Shown here piece by piece: positions 30,819 through 45,500 of a stretch of DNA of 64,000 nt (the stretch's first letter is position 1; every line of letters begins with the position of its first letter). The stretch is from contig NW_006920412.1 in assembly GCF_000344685.1 (NCBI RefSeq), forward strand, positions 2,584,977-2,648,976, in the 5' to 3' direction. Origin of the DNA: Gloeophyllum trabeum ATCC 11539 (Eukaryota > Basidiomycota > Agaricomycetes > Gloeophyllales > Gloeophyllaceae). Below the pieces are notes generated by a model. The model made no database searches, was not told the origin of the DNA, and saw nothing but the letters and a program-made list of their open reading frames with translations. The translations under genes were made by a program, and so were the position numbers.

Positions 30819-32529
30819 ATGGACCGATACAAGCAATTGCAGACCGACCTGAAATTGTACAAAGAGAAGGTATGTCTTTAAGACTTGGAAAAGTTTCGTT
30901 AGCTGACCTCTGATTAGACTGATCGTCTGTCCTGGGCCAACGATCAATTGCGGAAAGACCTCTTCGGCGCGCATCAACGGATAAACGGACTAGCAATTGC
31001 ATTCGGTTTCAATAACTATGCCGAAGTTCAAGCTCTTATTGCTGCAGGAGAGCTAGATACCCGCGCGTGTCGATGCCCCATTTGTCCTGGGGCTCATAAG
31101 TCGTCTGAGAAAGAGACGGAATCCGAGCCAGAGGCCTCGTCGTCATCCCAGATCTCCGCGCTTCAGAATCAGCTGAAGCAGCTGCAAGATAAATACGATG
31201 CTCTCCTGAGCGTGAAGGAACGCGCTGCCGCGAGGTACAAGTCCGACTATCAGAAGTGGAAGAACTTCAAGCAGTGGCTGTTCGAAGATGATAAGCGGGC
31301 CAGGCATTTTGTGAGGAAGGAGCGCGGGAGGCGCAAGGAGCAGGTGAAGAATGGGGTGAAGTCTCCGAAGAAAGGCGCAGACGTCCCAGAAGGTGAGTAT
31401 GCTCCCAATCCGCCAAGCGATGTCGCATAACCGGCGTGCAGATACGCCGGATAAGACTTTGGTCAACCCTCCCAAGCCAGAGGAGGATGTTACGGAGCTC
31501 CTCGATGACTTGAGCGATGCTTCGTCCGCTACGGAAGATGACTCCCAAGGTACGCTCTGCCATTCGCCCGCTAGTGCAGTCTTACTTATGTCCGTCTGCG
31601 CAGCTCCAGAACCCACCTCTTCCTTTGACATGAACGCATACCTCCGCTCTGATGTAGCCAAGAGCAATAGGAAGAAGCGGCGCATCTCCGAAATAGAGGC
31701 TGTGGACTGCTCGACGCCTATCAAGGATGCCAAGGCCATTCGTCGCAGGACCCCCAGCCCCAGGAAAGCATCGACGCATGAGCAGCCGGTATACAGTACT
31801 CCAACGAAACGTCGACCGCTGGCGGACACGACCCGCGAGCAGGAGAACACACCCACAAAACCTAAGAAGACTTCGTCATCCGTCGGATTTGCGGGGTCTG
31901 GCTCAACGGTGAAAGGCAAGGAGCAGCCGTCTACCCCAGCGTAAGCACCACTTCGTGCGTCAGCAAGAGTATCATTGACACCCGGTACAGCGACGCCGAC
32001 ACGACCATCAACGCCCTCTTCGAGATCAACACCGAGCAAAACGGAGGCGTCAACTATCAATTCTCCGCCGTCGTTCGTAACAAAGAAGAACGAAGACACC
32101 TGAAGGGCGGGGACTGCGAGTGCTGTCGTGACGTGCGTGCACTTCCTGCTTTCCCTGCCCCTCCCAACCACCTCTAACCATCCCGCAGTACTACGAAGGC
32201 GTTGGGCCCCTCCCCACGCGCCCTGCCCCTCCTCTGTGGAACGACCAGCCCCTCCCCGCGACGCCCAGCACCAGTCGGCACCGCAACGAGATCTCAAAGC
32301 ACCGGCACCACTGGGCGGCGCCGCGCACGCCGCCTGGGTACTGGGACATCGGCTTCCCGGACACGCAAGAGGCTGCGGACATCAATGAGCGGGCGCGGGA
32401 TTTGCAGAGGGAGAAAATGAAAGAGGTGGAGAAGGAAGCTGGGTGAGTTTTTGTTCTTGGTGTGTATTGATATGGTCGGCTAAATGGTGTGTTAGACGAG
32501 AGGGAGGGATGTATAAACGGAGACGCTAA
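30819..32529 (+). CDS. ctp1: Ctp1/Sae2/CtIP homologue, DNA-end resection cofactor
   Basis: CtIP-family proteins activate the Mre11 nuclease to start resection of double-strand breaks. Most of the protein is divergent, but the C-terminal block is diagnostic: KGGDCECCRDYYEGVGPLP (the CxxC, split by an intron), then ISKHRHHWAAPRTPPGYWDI (RHR motif and PPGxW) and FPDTQE. The N-terminus (MDRYKQLQTDLKLYKEK, then TDRLSWANDQLRKDLFGA) forms a coiled coil that could tetramerise as in the family. A second Cys pair (CRCPICPG) follows. The middle is Ser/Thr/Pro-rich with many SP/TP sites suited to CDK control. The last small exon reads REGGMYKRR. Confidence 0.85.
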
Positions 32530-32765
32530 TATGGCTGCAGCGTATGGGGTATAGTGATGTTTATTGACCATGCCGTATATTGTATCTTACGATCCGCTGT
32601 CTGCGTTAATACGGTGTGCTGAGTATATAATCTGGGACAGTATGATAGTGCATTGCGCCTTTCCACAGTATCGCGTCGGGCCTTACCGCCAACGAGATCT
32701 TTTTTCGATCTCATGTTAACCAAAGGCATTCCACTGAGTACATTGTGCTTTACTACGCTGGAACG

Positions 32766-33487
32766 ATGGCAGCTTCGTATATCTCGTCTTTGGAACCCAA
32801 GCAAAGCTTTCACGCAACTTATACCACCAATGTCCGGCTGGGGGACGCGCTGCTTGACACCCACTGCACACTGCACGTCACACATGTCTTTCCACCCGAC
32901 GTCTTCGTCGATCCATATGAGCTGGTGGACCAGCAAGCAGACTCTTATTCTTTCAATCTGACAGGGTTGCTAGATGTTGAATTGCCGGTCTCTGCAGTCT
33001 CACCAGAGGGCCAGACGCTTTCGCTTGACGTGACTACCAAGAAAGCCCGCACGGAAGGCTCGGTACTTTCAGTCCAAGTCCCCCTCCACGCACGATACGG
33101 AAACCCGTCTCCATCTGGCTACCATGACATTCCTATCCCATGGCCAGACGTATTTTGGCGCTGCCACAGTCAGTCACCCCCTTCGTCCGAGGAATTTCTG
33201 TACTTATTCGCCGGATAATCGCAGTTACACACGATAGCACTGACTCGTCCATGAAAGACTCTTACACTGCAGCGTCCATAATCCCTATACACCCGTCCCT
33301 CGACGCGCCCAACACACCCCGAGCAGAGACCCTGCGCATCCCAGTAGCGAACCCGAACCACCTCCCGTACGTCGAAACCGGCACAGCAGCCGCGGTGCTC
33401 GCTGCCTTCCTCTTCCTGGTGTACACATTTGTCACCGCCGCGCGGCGCATGGCGTCCCAATCCAAACCCGAACGATACAAGAGTTGA
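32766..33487 (+). CDS. pbn1: PIG-X/Pbn1 family, GPI-mannosyltransferase I subunit
   Basis: PIG-X/Pbn1 stabilises the catalytic subunit PIG-M/Gpi14, which adds the first mannose to GPI in the ER. The ATG at 32766 gives MAASYISSLEPKQSFHATYT, then FPPDVFVDPYELVDQQA, VQVPLHARYGNPSPSGYHDI, PWPDVFWRC and, after one intron, SIIPIHPSLDAPNTPRAE and a single C-terminal membrane helix (GTAAAVLAAFLFLVYTFVTA) followed by a basic cytosolic end. The P-LHARYG...P motif is typical of the family. About 190-200 residues. An in-frame open stretch reaches upstream past 32668, so an extra N-terminal exon is possible. Confidence 0.83.
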
Positions 33488-33647
33488 GTTGACATGTCGG
33501 ATGCTTGATGTGTTGCTGCGTGCCGGCGATAGTGACTGTAGAAGGTGACGCAGAAAAGGGGAGATATTACGGCTATATACCAAAGACGATGCGAGAGACG
33601 AGAGCAGACCGTATATTATACCAAGCCAAACCTAAGCACCGCGCCCA

Positions 33648-34423
33648 TCATAGCACCACGCACCGCTGATTCCGCACGCGCTTGACCCACTTCCCGCGCA
33701 TGCTCTCCTTCAGCGCGGCGTTGAACACTTCCTGGACGCCGACGCCCGTCTTTGCGGAGCACTCGAGGTACTTTGCGCCGATCTCCTTCGCCACGGCCAT
33801 CCCCTGCTCGGACGTGACCGGCGTCTGGCCCTGCGCGCTCAGCATCCGCCGCGTCTGATCGTCGCGTCGCAGGTCGATTTTCGTGCCGACGAGGATGAGC
33901 GGTGTGCCCTCGCAAAAGTGTGCAACTTCAGGATACCACTATGTAGGTACCAGCGCGTGATAATGAATTGAGTGGCATGCCGAGACTGGGTGGCACACTC
34001 ACCTTGTCCTGCACGTTTGCAAGGCTGACGGGGAAGTCTATTGAGAAAACGATCAGGATCACGTCGCTTTCGGGGTAGCTAAGTGGTCGCAATCGATCAT
34101 ATTCTTCCTGGCCCGCCGTATCCCACAACGCAAGCTCGACGAGCTTGCCCTCGTACGGCACCTGCGTCACATAGTTCTCAAACACGGTGGGGATGTAAGC
34201 CTAATCACACTCAGCACGCGAGCAGACTTAGACAAGAGGAGCCGCACCTCGGGAAAGCGGTTCTCCGCGTAGACAATGAGCAGACACGTCTTGCCGCATC
34301 CTCCTGTGTGTTAGGGGTACATCAAGCACGATCTCGATCGCATCGTGCTGCATGGTCCAGCGTACCGTCTCCAACCACGACCAACTTCTTCTTGACGTCT
34401 GGTCTCCGGGGCGGCGCTGACAT
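33648..34423 (-). CDS. Rho-family small GTPase
   Basis: Rho GTPases control polarised growth and cell-wall synthesis at the plasma membrane. The protein reads [28 protein letters not shown] (P loop, with GGCGKT where GACGKT is usual), [20 protein letters not shown] (switch I), [20 protein letters not shown] (switch II), TKIDLRRDD with the Rho insert, [14 protein letters not shown], and ends CVVL, a CaaX box expected to be geranylgeranylated. The switch sequences resemble the Rho2/Rho3 groups more than Rho1 or Cdc42. Introns fall after GDG, after FPE and after VQDK. About 197 residues, complete. Confidence 0.92.
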
Positions 34424-34932
34424 CTAGGGCTGAGGGAGTGTTGTACACGAGCGGCGTGGGTTCTGGATATTATGCTGCGCAGACGCGACGTTGAGCTGCT
34501 CGACGCGTCAAACGACGTGGAAAGCGTTGCGACTGACTGGTAGATGTATCGTAGTCGTGAACGTAAGCAAGCAGAGCAGACAGAAACAAAGATATTCGGC
34601 GGCGAGTGGCAGAGCGAGCAGAAGGGACAATGCTGGGTGGTGGTCGTCAACGTGACTGACGCGACGCGTTTCGTTTCGTGGGTCCATGTCAGGCGCCGAC
34701 TGACAGCCGCCAGACGCATTCATTATTGCCCCTGTGTCCCCAAATACGCTGCGGGCGGCCGAATCCACATTCCAGGGCGCGTCGCGGTCGTCGTACACAG
34801 CGTAGAGACGGTGGTAAATGCAGTTTCCGAGTCACACAACAACACGCGTCAAGTGAAGCCGGGCCCGCGACACGCGCCTGCCCCAGCCGATCGAAAACAA
34901 TACGCAACAGGTAATGTACATCAAGACAAGTA
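34424..34932. other. intergenic, no gene recognised
   Basis: About 510 bp hold the Rho gene promoter and the DDX41 3' flank. Several ACGCG-containing motifs occur (near 34655 and 34840), but no coding signal. Confidence 0.4.
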
Positions 34933-37255
<2,323 letters not shown>

Positions 37256-39902
37256 TGTACTGGGAAACCGAGCGAATACCGAGCTCGAGACAAAGTGAGG
37301 TTGAGTTGAGGTTGGTACGCGGTGGCAAAGGACTCCGCGGCTTCAAAGCATCCGAGATTTCGGATTCTGCCACCAACGGCTTTGGCGTACAACTGCGATT
37401 AAGAGGCCGCTTGCTTGAGGCTGTCTACATGCCTGCTGAAACAAGTTGAAGACTATAAATCTGGTTTTCCATAAATTGTCTTTCCATTAGGCGAATCCAA
37501 GTACGGCAGAGGTATAATTTATCCGTTTCGGTTCCTTCCACAGCGACGATTGCCCCTCACGTGTAAGTGTACACCTCACACTACTTGCGACTCCTGAAGC
37601 TGGGGACGGGGACGTTTCTACTAGGGGTCTGCGATACGCGCACAACATATCCCACTCAGCTGGCTGTTTGAGTATATCAATACGCTCGCCTGATTAAGTA
37701 CCTCTATGTCAAGCTCTTCCGTGAGTCAAGCAACTTGTGTCCTTAATATCTCATTACAAGGTTTGAGCTAGTGAAGGCTACGGAAATAAAGGCATACTAC
37801 AGAAGAACGAGCCCCAACAAGACTCTACAATGGAAGTCCTCGAGGTAGGCCCTCGTTCCTGTGCCATCAATCGCGGAATCCCCGCTGTACTCAGCGAACG
37901 CCCAGACAAGGTCCGCCATGATGCTCCTGCACGATTGAGCTTTTACAGTAGCCACACAGCTTCTGCGGAGCTGTGCAAAAGGCATGTGCGTGGTGGGATA
38001 CTCGCTTCTGCAAAAGCAGCAGGAGATCCGGCACCGTGCCGACCCGTGGCAGGCTGGATCTGCCGGTGACCGCAGTCCAGCTCGCGCGGTCTCCGCGTTA
38101 ACTCAGCGAGGCATCTCCGATTCGATCCTAACTATGTCCGCACGGCCTCATACCAAAGTTCAATGGAAGGCCACTCTGAAGGTGCAGCCAGCACTAGGTC
38201 GGCGGCTACGCTCAAGTTTCTGATTATGGTGCAGGGTGAGGAGCTTGGTGAGATGCATCGATTGCCGGGTGCAACTTCAGCGCCTGGGCGGAGAAGTCGT
38301 TGAAATATGCCTGTTGAGGGCGGCATCTTCCACTGATGCAGCGGCACGGTCTATGGCTCAAGTCAAAGTATGTGCACCGCGTTCACGCTGTATTTGACAG
38401 TCATTAATAAGCACCTGCCGTTCGGATAGCACTATGGGCCGTTCAAAAATCAAGGGGTTTGATACAACGAAGCGGGTATGAACTTTGTATCGCTCTACGA
38501 GGTCATTCACGCGGAGCGCCGAAGTTGAGTTTTTAGCGGTTGGATTCGGTATGCTGACAAGGACACGACTTCCGTGATATTGTAATAATGTATGTTGCTG
38601 TGTACAGGTCCTAGGACACGTTGCAAGATCCGCATGAATCCTGGGCGCCCATTTACATCGGGTTTTTCATTCCTCTGTGAGACATGAGGAATTTGGAAGA
38701 AGAGCCGCTATACACAGCACGTCGTAAAAGCGTCCAATGTGATGAACAGGGTCATCGCCCATGCAGGTACGCGATTGGCATGCCGCAGGCTGACAGTTTG
38801 AACTTGATAAGAAGACCGCTCAGTCCACCCGTTGGGACAGGTACTAAGTTTGTATACGGCGTGGGGCCCTGCGGAAGTCTTGTGACATCTACACGAGCAA
38901 AGTGTAATTTATGGGAACGGTAAGCGCAAACTTCGTACCCATCGAACGCTCATAACACAGTACATGAAACGTTATCGAACGCGTCATGGGCGTTCGGTGC
39001 TTTCCCTTTGCCTGATTCGCATCGGAGAATCGAGAGCGGGCGGCCGAGTACAGCTACTTCGTGTAAGTCACCTATTTTACGAACCTTGTCTTGTAGGGCC
39101 GGCGTACATCAACTATCTTTGGGACCCGGATACCCAACGCCGTTTAGAGGAACCGCCGATACTCCCACCGTTATAATCTCAGCACCTAGCCCTCCTCGTG
39201 GTGACTGGCGCTGGAAGTCATCGGGCAACTCGTGCAAGACAACCAGTTTTCTGTCCGACTTCGTGGCCATTCTCTCGGGTACGAGTCGTGGTTACTGGCA
39301 CGGTCGAATGGGAGAGGTACTAGTTCCACTATGGGTCCTCCGGAGTGCTGTTGGGCCGAGCCCGACGGGCGGTAAGTGCGCGAACGGTTGCAGGTTGCAC
39401 CTCGCCGTGAAAGGACGGATGCATGTCACCAATCCAATCCGCCCGTCTCTCGTGCACTTTGTCAACAACGAAGAGTAACAGGGAATATGTTGCACAATAA
39501 AGTCTTCAGGTGATACTGTGAATGACTGAACATTGAGAGACGACGCTGTGTACATCGTACCTCCGCGGCGAAAGGCTCGTCGGAGTTAGTGTCGCGGACT
39601 CGTCGTGAAGTCAGCGAGAGCAATGTCAACAACATAGCATATCATGTCACCTGAAGAGTTCTTTGGGCCTTGTAAAGACAGATATGAATGGCATAGTATA
39701 TTGTCCAAGTACACAAGATACATTTATCCAAACATTCCAGCTAGGCTGAGCAAAGCATCCATCAAGAATATATCCAAAACAACAGCAATATATGCCCTTG
39801 GAACATACATAATACAGCAGAAGCAAAGCAATATACAAGGTCACAAGCAAGAAAAGAAAACAAGAACAAAACATGTATTTGGAAAAGGCAGACCAACCTA
39901 CA
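37256..39902. other. 2.6-kb gene-poor stretch
   Basis: I find no conserved domain here. Short open frames exist at 37830-38069, 38684-38923 and 39008-39478, but none has recognisable motifs, clean exon joins or a related neighbour. The base composition is like that of the flanking genes rather than the AT-rich left region, so an old decayed gene or a lineage-specific gene is possible. The right end (39640-39902) is AT-rich and is probably the 3' region of the zinc-cluster gene. Confidence 0.4.
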
Positions 39903-40797
39903 TTAGTCACCATTTTCACCCGATCTCCCTGAGGACCCTTCACCGTTTAGACCACCAGTTGAGGGCGGCTTGGGATAGATGGCCGGGTAGGCCGCAAAGG
40001 GGCCCGCAGGCACGGGCACCTGGCCATTATGCGGCATCATGTACGGCGCATATGGCTGGCCGTAGTGGGTGGCCAGGATGGGCGCCGAGAAGAACTGGGT
40101 GCCCACTGGGTACACCGCGCCCTCGCCCTCCTGCCCAGCGGGAGCAGCCAAATGAGGGGGGACTGCTACCGGGGCAAAGTAGAAGGGGGGCATGTACGTA
40201 GGGGCCTCGCCGGGCTTGGGCGAGGATCCCGGCGGGTACGGCGGGTAAAAGCCAGCAGGGGCGAAGCCCATGGGCATGTATGACATCTGGGCGGGAGGCA
40301 TCGCGGCCGCGATGGCGGGTGGTAAGCCCGCGGCCGAGGTGCCAGGCGAGTCCGCCCGGTCTGAAGTGGAACTGCCTGCGCGCGCTCCGGTTGTATTAGA
40401 CTCGTCGACAGGAGAGAGTGGAGGTGAGGAAGGGGGGACGCGACTCACCTTTTCCATCGCGCTTCTTGTAAGGTCCTCGCTTAATCCCCTTTTTCCTCTC
40501 CTTGCGCTGCGAGTCGACGCACTCCTCGGCAATGCCGTACTTGACGCAGCGGAGGCAGGGCCGGGCGTCGTCGCACTTTTTGCAGGCCTTCTGGCAGTTG
40601 GTGCAGGCGTTCTTGACCTGGCGCCGCTTGGTGCGGAGGGGCTGGGAGAGGGACATGTTGGTGGGGAAGGGGTACATGTGCATGGGCATGCCGGGGTAAG
40701 CGACGGGGTGCATGGTCATTTGGGGCTGGAGGGCGTCGTGGGACACGGGCGAGTCCTGCGGGCGGTCGTCGGCTGCATCGTTGCCCGGGCTGCTCAT
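39903..40797 (-). CDS. Zn(II)2Cys6 transcription factor
   Basis: A fungal nuclear DNA-binding protein. The start at 40797 reads MSSPGNDAADDRPQDSPVSH and leads, after a Met/Pro-rich segment, to the zinc cluster ACTNCQKACKKCDDARPCLR then CVKYGIAEEC. The spacing is C-x2-C-x6-C-x5-C-x2-C-x8-C, with an extra Cys inside the first loop. It is followed by the basic RKERKKGIKRGPYKKRDGK, the linker seen in a widespread basidiomycete subgroup. One intron after RDGK joins to GSSTSDRADSPG. The rest is Pro/Tyr/Gly-rich low complexity (MPPAQMSYMPMGFAPAGFYP), likely an activation region. No fungal-specific middle homology domain was seen. Target genes are unknown. Confidence 0.85.
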
Positions 40798-41286
40798 GTC
40801 AAGACAGGGCCGCTGTGGGGTGGCGAGTTGGGCGCGCGGGGAGCAAGTATAACGGACAGGGCGCGAACGGCGTTCCCGACGCTGGATAAACGCCTAGAAT
40901 GGACGCCGGGGTTGCGGGCGACGGCGAGGGCGACTGGCAGCATAAGAAGCGTCAGTGAAGGCAGGCAGCGGAGCAGTCGCGGCTGGCGTACGGGGTGGAG
41001 GGGGCGCGGGTTCGCTGAGCTGGGCGGTGCGAAGATCTGAGTTGGCGCGGCCGGCGGCGCGGCGATGGAAAGACGCAGAGACGCGGGCGTCGTCGACGGC
41101 GTCGGGCGCGGACTCGCTGGGGCCAATGTCGCGGCCAACGACGTCGAGCGCCAAAGGAGACCGGTGCGAGCAAACGGGCTGGCATGGCTATTTTATGTGC
41201 TTGTCATCTGATAGGCGCTATTGCACGCCCTGCCAAAGTCCGGTCGCGTTCTCCGCCAGAGCTATTCGGGCTCGATAATGATACCA

Positions 41287-41336
41287 CTGCAGTAAAAAGA
41301 AAAGAAAAAGAAAAAGAAAAAAGAAAAAGGGGGAAG
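41287..41336 (+). repeat. purine tract, AAAAAG-type microsatellite
   Basis: The run is built from GAAAA and GAAAAA units ending in a G run (AAAGAAAAGAAAAAG...AAAAAGGGGG). Uninterrupted purine over about 50 bp could form unusual DNA structure and probably varies in length between strains. Confidence 0.8.
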
Positions 41337-41872
41337 GCTCAGGGAGCCATGTGGCAACATCCAAATATGGCTATTTGTGGCTGGAAGGCTGCTTTTTGCT
41401 CATGAGCTAGTCATGCAACATCCCGCTGCTCGCCTGTGAGGCAGGAGATGTATTTCTATTATAATAGGATTCTGGTTCTCGCAAATTTGATGTGCACTTC
41501 ATTTTTCTCCCTGGTCTTCGACCTGGTATTGACTGAGTAACTAAGAAAATACCCCCTACCGATTGCCTACAACACCTACATGGCTCAGGTAGCTACAAGT
41601 AAGAGATCTTCTGAAGGATTCATAGTACACAACATGCTTTCCACCTCGTAGTCGCTGACTGCGATGTCGAATGCGAGACGCTCGGTGCACATTTCCCACG
41701 CTTAGAACCCCGCACAAGATCAGCGGTGGCTGCGACTGAAAGTCCTCGCCTGCGAGCTTTCCGGCTGTGTACCTCTCGCCACAAGTATGTAGGACACTCT
41801 TTACTTCAGGATAGAGTATCGCATAAAAGTATCAGATTTTTTGAACGGCTATATACAGGTATACAGCTTGTT

Positions 41873-42132
41873 CATGATATTGAGCGGAGTTCGAACCTCG
41901 CTAATGAGCTCGGCAACGCCCGCCTCGCGCTCGCAGCAACAAGGCTGACATGGCGGCCGGGACGCGATTATAAAAAATTGAGACTATACAAAGTTTTATA
42001 GCATTATATTTAAGTGAGTTTTCTGACGGTTTCGACCCAAATACATAATCCTGGAACTCCCTGAGGGTCGTTCATGGGCCACGTGAGCTTGCCCGCTATA
42101 GAATTGAAACTCCGCTCAATATCAATATCATG
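41873..42132. repeat. 16-19 bp inverted repeat with a 216-bp loop
   Basis: CATGATATTGAGCGGAGTT at 41873-41891 is matched by AACTCCGCTCAATATC at 42108-42123, and then ATCATG after a 6-bp AATATC duplication. No coding frame lies between. It could be the relic of a small TIR element or a regulatory structure upstream of the kinase. Confidence 0.65.
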
Positions 42133-42548
42133 CCTGGGAGTGAGTAACGCCCCGCTATTCGCAGACCGCGGCACGCTCGCGGAACACGCTTTGTATGAAA
42201 GTTTATTCTCGAATTAATACGAGTCCAGGCTGTTCGTGACACAATGCGTCTTTTGACACTGATTCCGCAGTGCACCGAGGCATCGATAACTAATAGCAAC
42301 TATACTAGTAACTTGTACTGAAGCCACTCACAGCCGCGCCACCCGCCAAACAAAGCCAAATGCCGTCCTCGTGCCTCAACCGCTCGACGCTCGACTTTGA
42401 ACGTCCTCTGCGTTGTCAGGTCCGTGCACCTCGACATCCGCCCCAGTCTCGCCCGCCCAAACGACGTCCACCTCTGTCTCATATCAGTATTTATATTTCT
42501 CTTTTCTTCCGTCCCTCGTTTCTTTTCGCTCCTTGATTTCCTCTCTTC

Positions 42549-45500
42549 ATGTCTGCCCCGCCCTCTCCTCGCACCGCTCAAGTGGCGTCTAGCAAGGCAT
42601 ATTCGAAGAGAAGAGATCGCCCGCCAGCGCTCGCGCTCACCGAGCCCAACGCCGCGTCCGACGGCGACGTCCGCTACGAACGCGCAGCTGGCGCCGACGC
42701 TCGCAAACCGCACGCGCAACAACAGGTATGCCTCTCCTCAGTTATACTCACACCCTATCCCAACTACCACTCTAGCCTCGATTCCACGTATCTTCTGCAA
42801 ACGACAACAGCGGAGCCGCGACGGATCCCGAACAGCCCCGCTCCGCCTCTGCGACCTCCTCTCTGGACCCGTACTACTTCGGCGTGCACACCCCCGCAGA
42901 ATCCCCTGCGCCTGTCCCTGTGCCCGATCTGCCGCCCTTTCTGAGCAAGACGCCCGACTCCCAGCCCGTCGCGCAGAGCGAGCCCATCACGCCCGCCCGC
43001 AATCCCGCAGCGATCGATAGGAAAGCCCTTATTGGGGTCGGCGAGCTCGCTACTCCTCGATGGGCGCGCAGCGGGCGGAATCACTCTGAGGAGCGGGCAG
43101 AGTCGCCGGAGGTAGCGATTCCAGCACATCACGAAGAGCAGTATAGCATTATCAACGGAGAAGGTCCGGACAACGACGACGAGCCCGGCAGTCCTTGGAC
43201 GATCGAAGCAATCGACGGCGAGCTGGAGGACTCGGCCGAGGTAAGGTCACTGTCATTTTTGCACGTCTCTTGCTGATTTCCTGTCAGCTGGAGGAGATGA
43301 AGCCCGTTTCCCGCGCCGTCCGTCCCCGGCGGTCGATGGCGGAGGAAAGCGGCGGGGAGGAGATCCTCTATCCGAGGAACCCGCTGGCGTCGGACACCCC
43401 CCGTGCCAGCAAACAAGGCTCAGAAAATACGGAGCAGGTCGACGAGCACGGCGTTGCGATAGCGACGTCCTCGCCCCCGAGCGCGTTTCAGACCGGCGCG
43501 CACCGCACCAAGAAGCGCACGTCGGACGAATTTGAGATGGACCAGTCGGGCGACATCTTCTCGAAGGGCTCCCGCGCGTCGGTGCCTGCGTCGGTCAAGG
43601 ATAAAAGCAAGGAGGAAAAGGCGTCTGTGCGTCGGCATCGGAGCCTTGGTGTTGGCTTGCCTTCTGCCAGTCCCCGGGAACGTGACAGGGCTACCAGGGA
43701 GCGGCGGAGAGACAGCGGATCCTTCAGTAATGGTGCTACTCCGAAAGCATCGGCGCTCAACCGAGAGTCTGTCTCTTCAAAGCCGTCAAAGCATTCTCGG
43801 CACACGTCTGCGAGCTCTTCGATGTCGAACCTAGCAGAGCCCCACCACGGCCGACGCGTGCATACCACTGATTTTTCTCACCTCCCGCCTTCGCCGTCGA
43901 CCTCTTCTATCCAGCAGTTCCTCAAGCACAGTTCATCCAGGGAGAGCCATCTGCATTCCTCGCCGAATGTTGCGCACTCTCTGCTTCGAGGAACTCAGGA
44001 GGGCTGGTCCGGAATGGACGACGAGGCAACCGCCGAGGCTCTACGTAAGCTTGACGGGCTCTCTGGCAAAAGTGCCCGAGCTAGGTCAAGCGTGAGTGTA
44101 GGTCGGCCAGGTAGCTCAAGTCGTCCTGGTACACCCGGGGCAGCGAAGGGTTCGCAGTGGGAGGGCATCAGCAGCAGCGAAAGCGCGAAATCCTCCAAGA
44201 GAGCAAGTGCGAGAGACAGCGTTGGGTTACGGGACAAGGCAAAGGACAGACTGTCTGGTATCGATCGCCACGCGCTTTCCCCGGCGCATGGAGGGGGCGA
44301 GGCTGCTGCTGACGCAGGTGAAGCATCCGGTAGCCACGACGAGAAGGTGTCCTCTCCCGCGCCGGACAAGCTGGCCAAGAGGTCGAGCGTGCGCTCGACT
44401 GTCAACTTTGCTACCCCCAAGCGGACTTCCGCGTCCTCCACGACGTACACGAGCACACCGACGACGGCCGGCTCGCGGGACTCTACCTCGCTTTCTGCGG
44501 CTACCAGCGTCACGTCTGTCTCGGCCGCGTCGGGCCGGCACTCCTCGAGCAAGCTGAAGCGGAACAGCGCGAGCAGCGATGTGTCGAGCATTCACTCGGG
44601 GGAGGGCGTCGTTGCCGGCGGAGAGGCAGGTGAGGACGAGCCCGTGCCCCCGGTCCCGCCCTTGCCAAAGGATCTAAACCAGTTCAAGACGCCGCCGCTG
44701 TCGTCTGCGAGCATGGCGTTCCCACCGCCTATCGGAGATATCGACGAGAAGGCAGAAGGTGACAGTACGGTAGCTACTGATACAGAGGACAATCTCGGGA
44801 TACCTCAGGCTACTGCTATCCCTATGAAGCCTCCTCCCGTCGTCCGTCAGGACAGCATGGCTAGTCAGGGCGGGTACACGTCCTCCGACTCTGCCCCTGC
44901 GCCTCAGAAGACGCCGTCGAAGAAGTGGAGTTTTTCCCATGCTCTGAATATTAGGCTCTCAGGCTCACCCTCGTCGACTTCTGTGCATTCATCTAACAGA
45001 ACTCCCGCTTTCTCCGTGAGTCCCCGGTCGGCGACGTTTGGCTCGCAGCTGCGCAAGACAGCGTCGAAGGATCAGCCGCTCTCGCCGTCCGCGCAACCGA
45101 AGGCATCCGCCGAAGCCTGGTCGCCGATCCAACCTGATGCTATGGCCTCTGCTTCGTCGCTGGCTTCGCTGTCTTCGGTGGGCTCTGTGCAAGTTAGGAA
45201 TTCGCCTTCGTCCTCGCTGCCGCCGATGCTTGGGTCTGGAATGCATACACCCAGTCGCGCGGGAACCCCGTCGAGTGGTGGGACCAACCAGACTATGCCT
45301 GCGCCTCAGACGGCGCCCCTCAGTCCTTCGTCTTCGGTCCGCCGCGGTACTTCCTCCAAGCGCCTCACGCCTTCGTCCATTCCATTCTTCCGCCGCTCTT
45401 CTTCTCAGTCTATGCAAACGACCCACCCAGACTTGCCTTCGTCGGTTTCGCCGACATATCCTTCGGATGTCCCGACTACCGCAACGCTGTCTCGCAAGGA

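Larger units (their letters stand above)
40798..42548. other. divergent intergenic region, 1.75 kb
   Basis: The region lies between the divergent starts of the zinc-cluster factor and the kinase. The left 370 bp are GC-rich with no stable gene model. A purine tract and an inverted repeat are listed separately. The right part near 42400-42548 is pyrimidine-rich (TTCTTCCGTCCCTCGTTTC), as often seen just upstream of fungal start sites. Confidence 0.45.

Noticed and set aside
31143..32297. 384-codon open frame on the strand opposite ctp1
   Set aside because: It lies fully antisense to the ctp1 exons, has Arg/Gly/Val-rich shadow composition and no conserved motif. The + strand carries the CtIP C-terminal signature.
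41873..41960. GAGTTCGAACCTC, resembling a tRNA T-loop/B box
   Set aside because: No A box, acceptor stem or anticodon arm could be placed around it.
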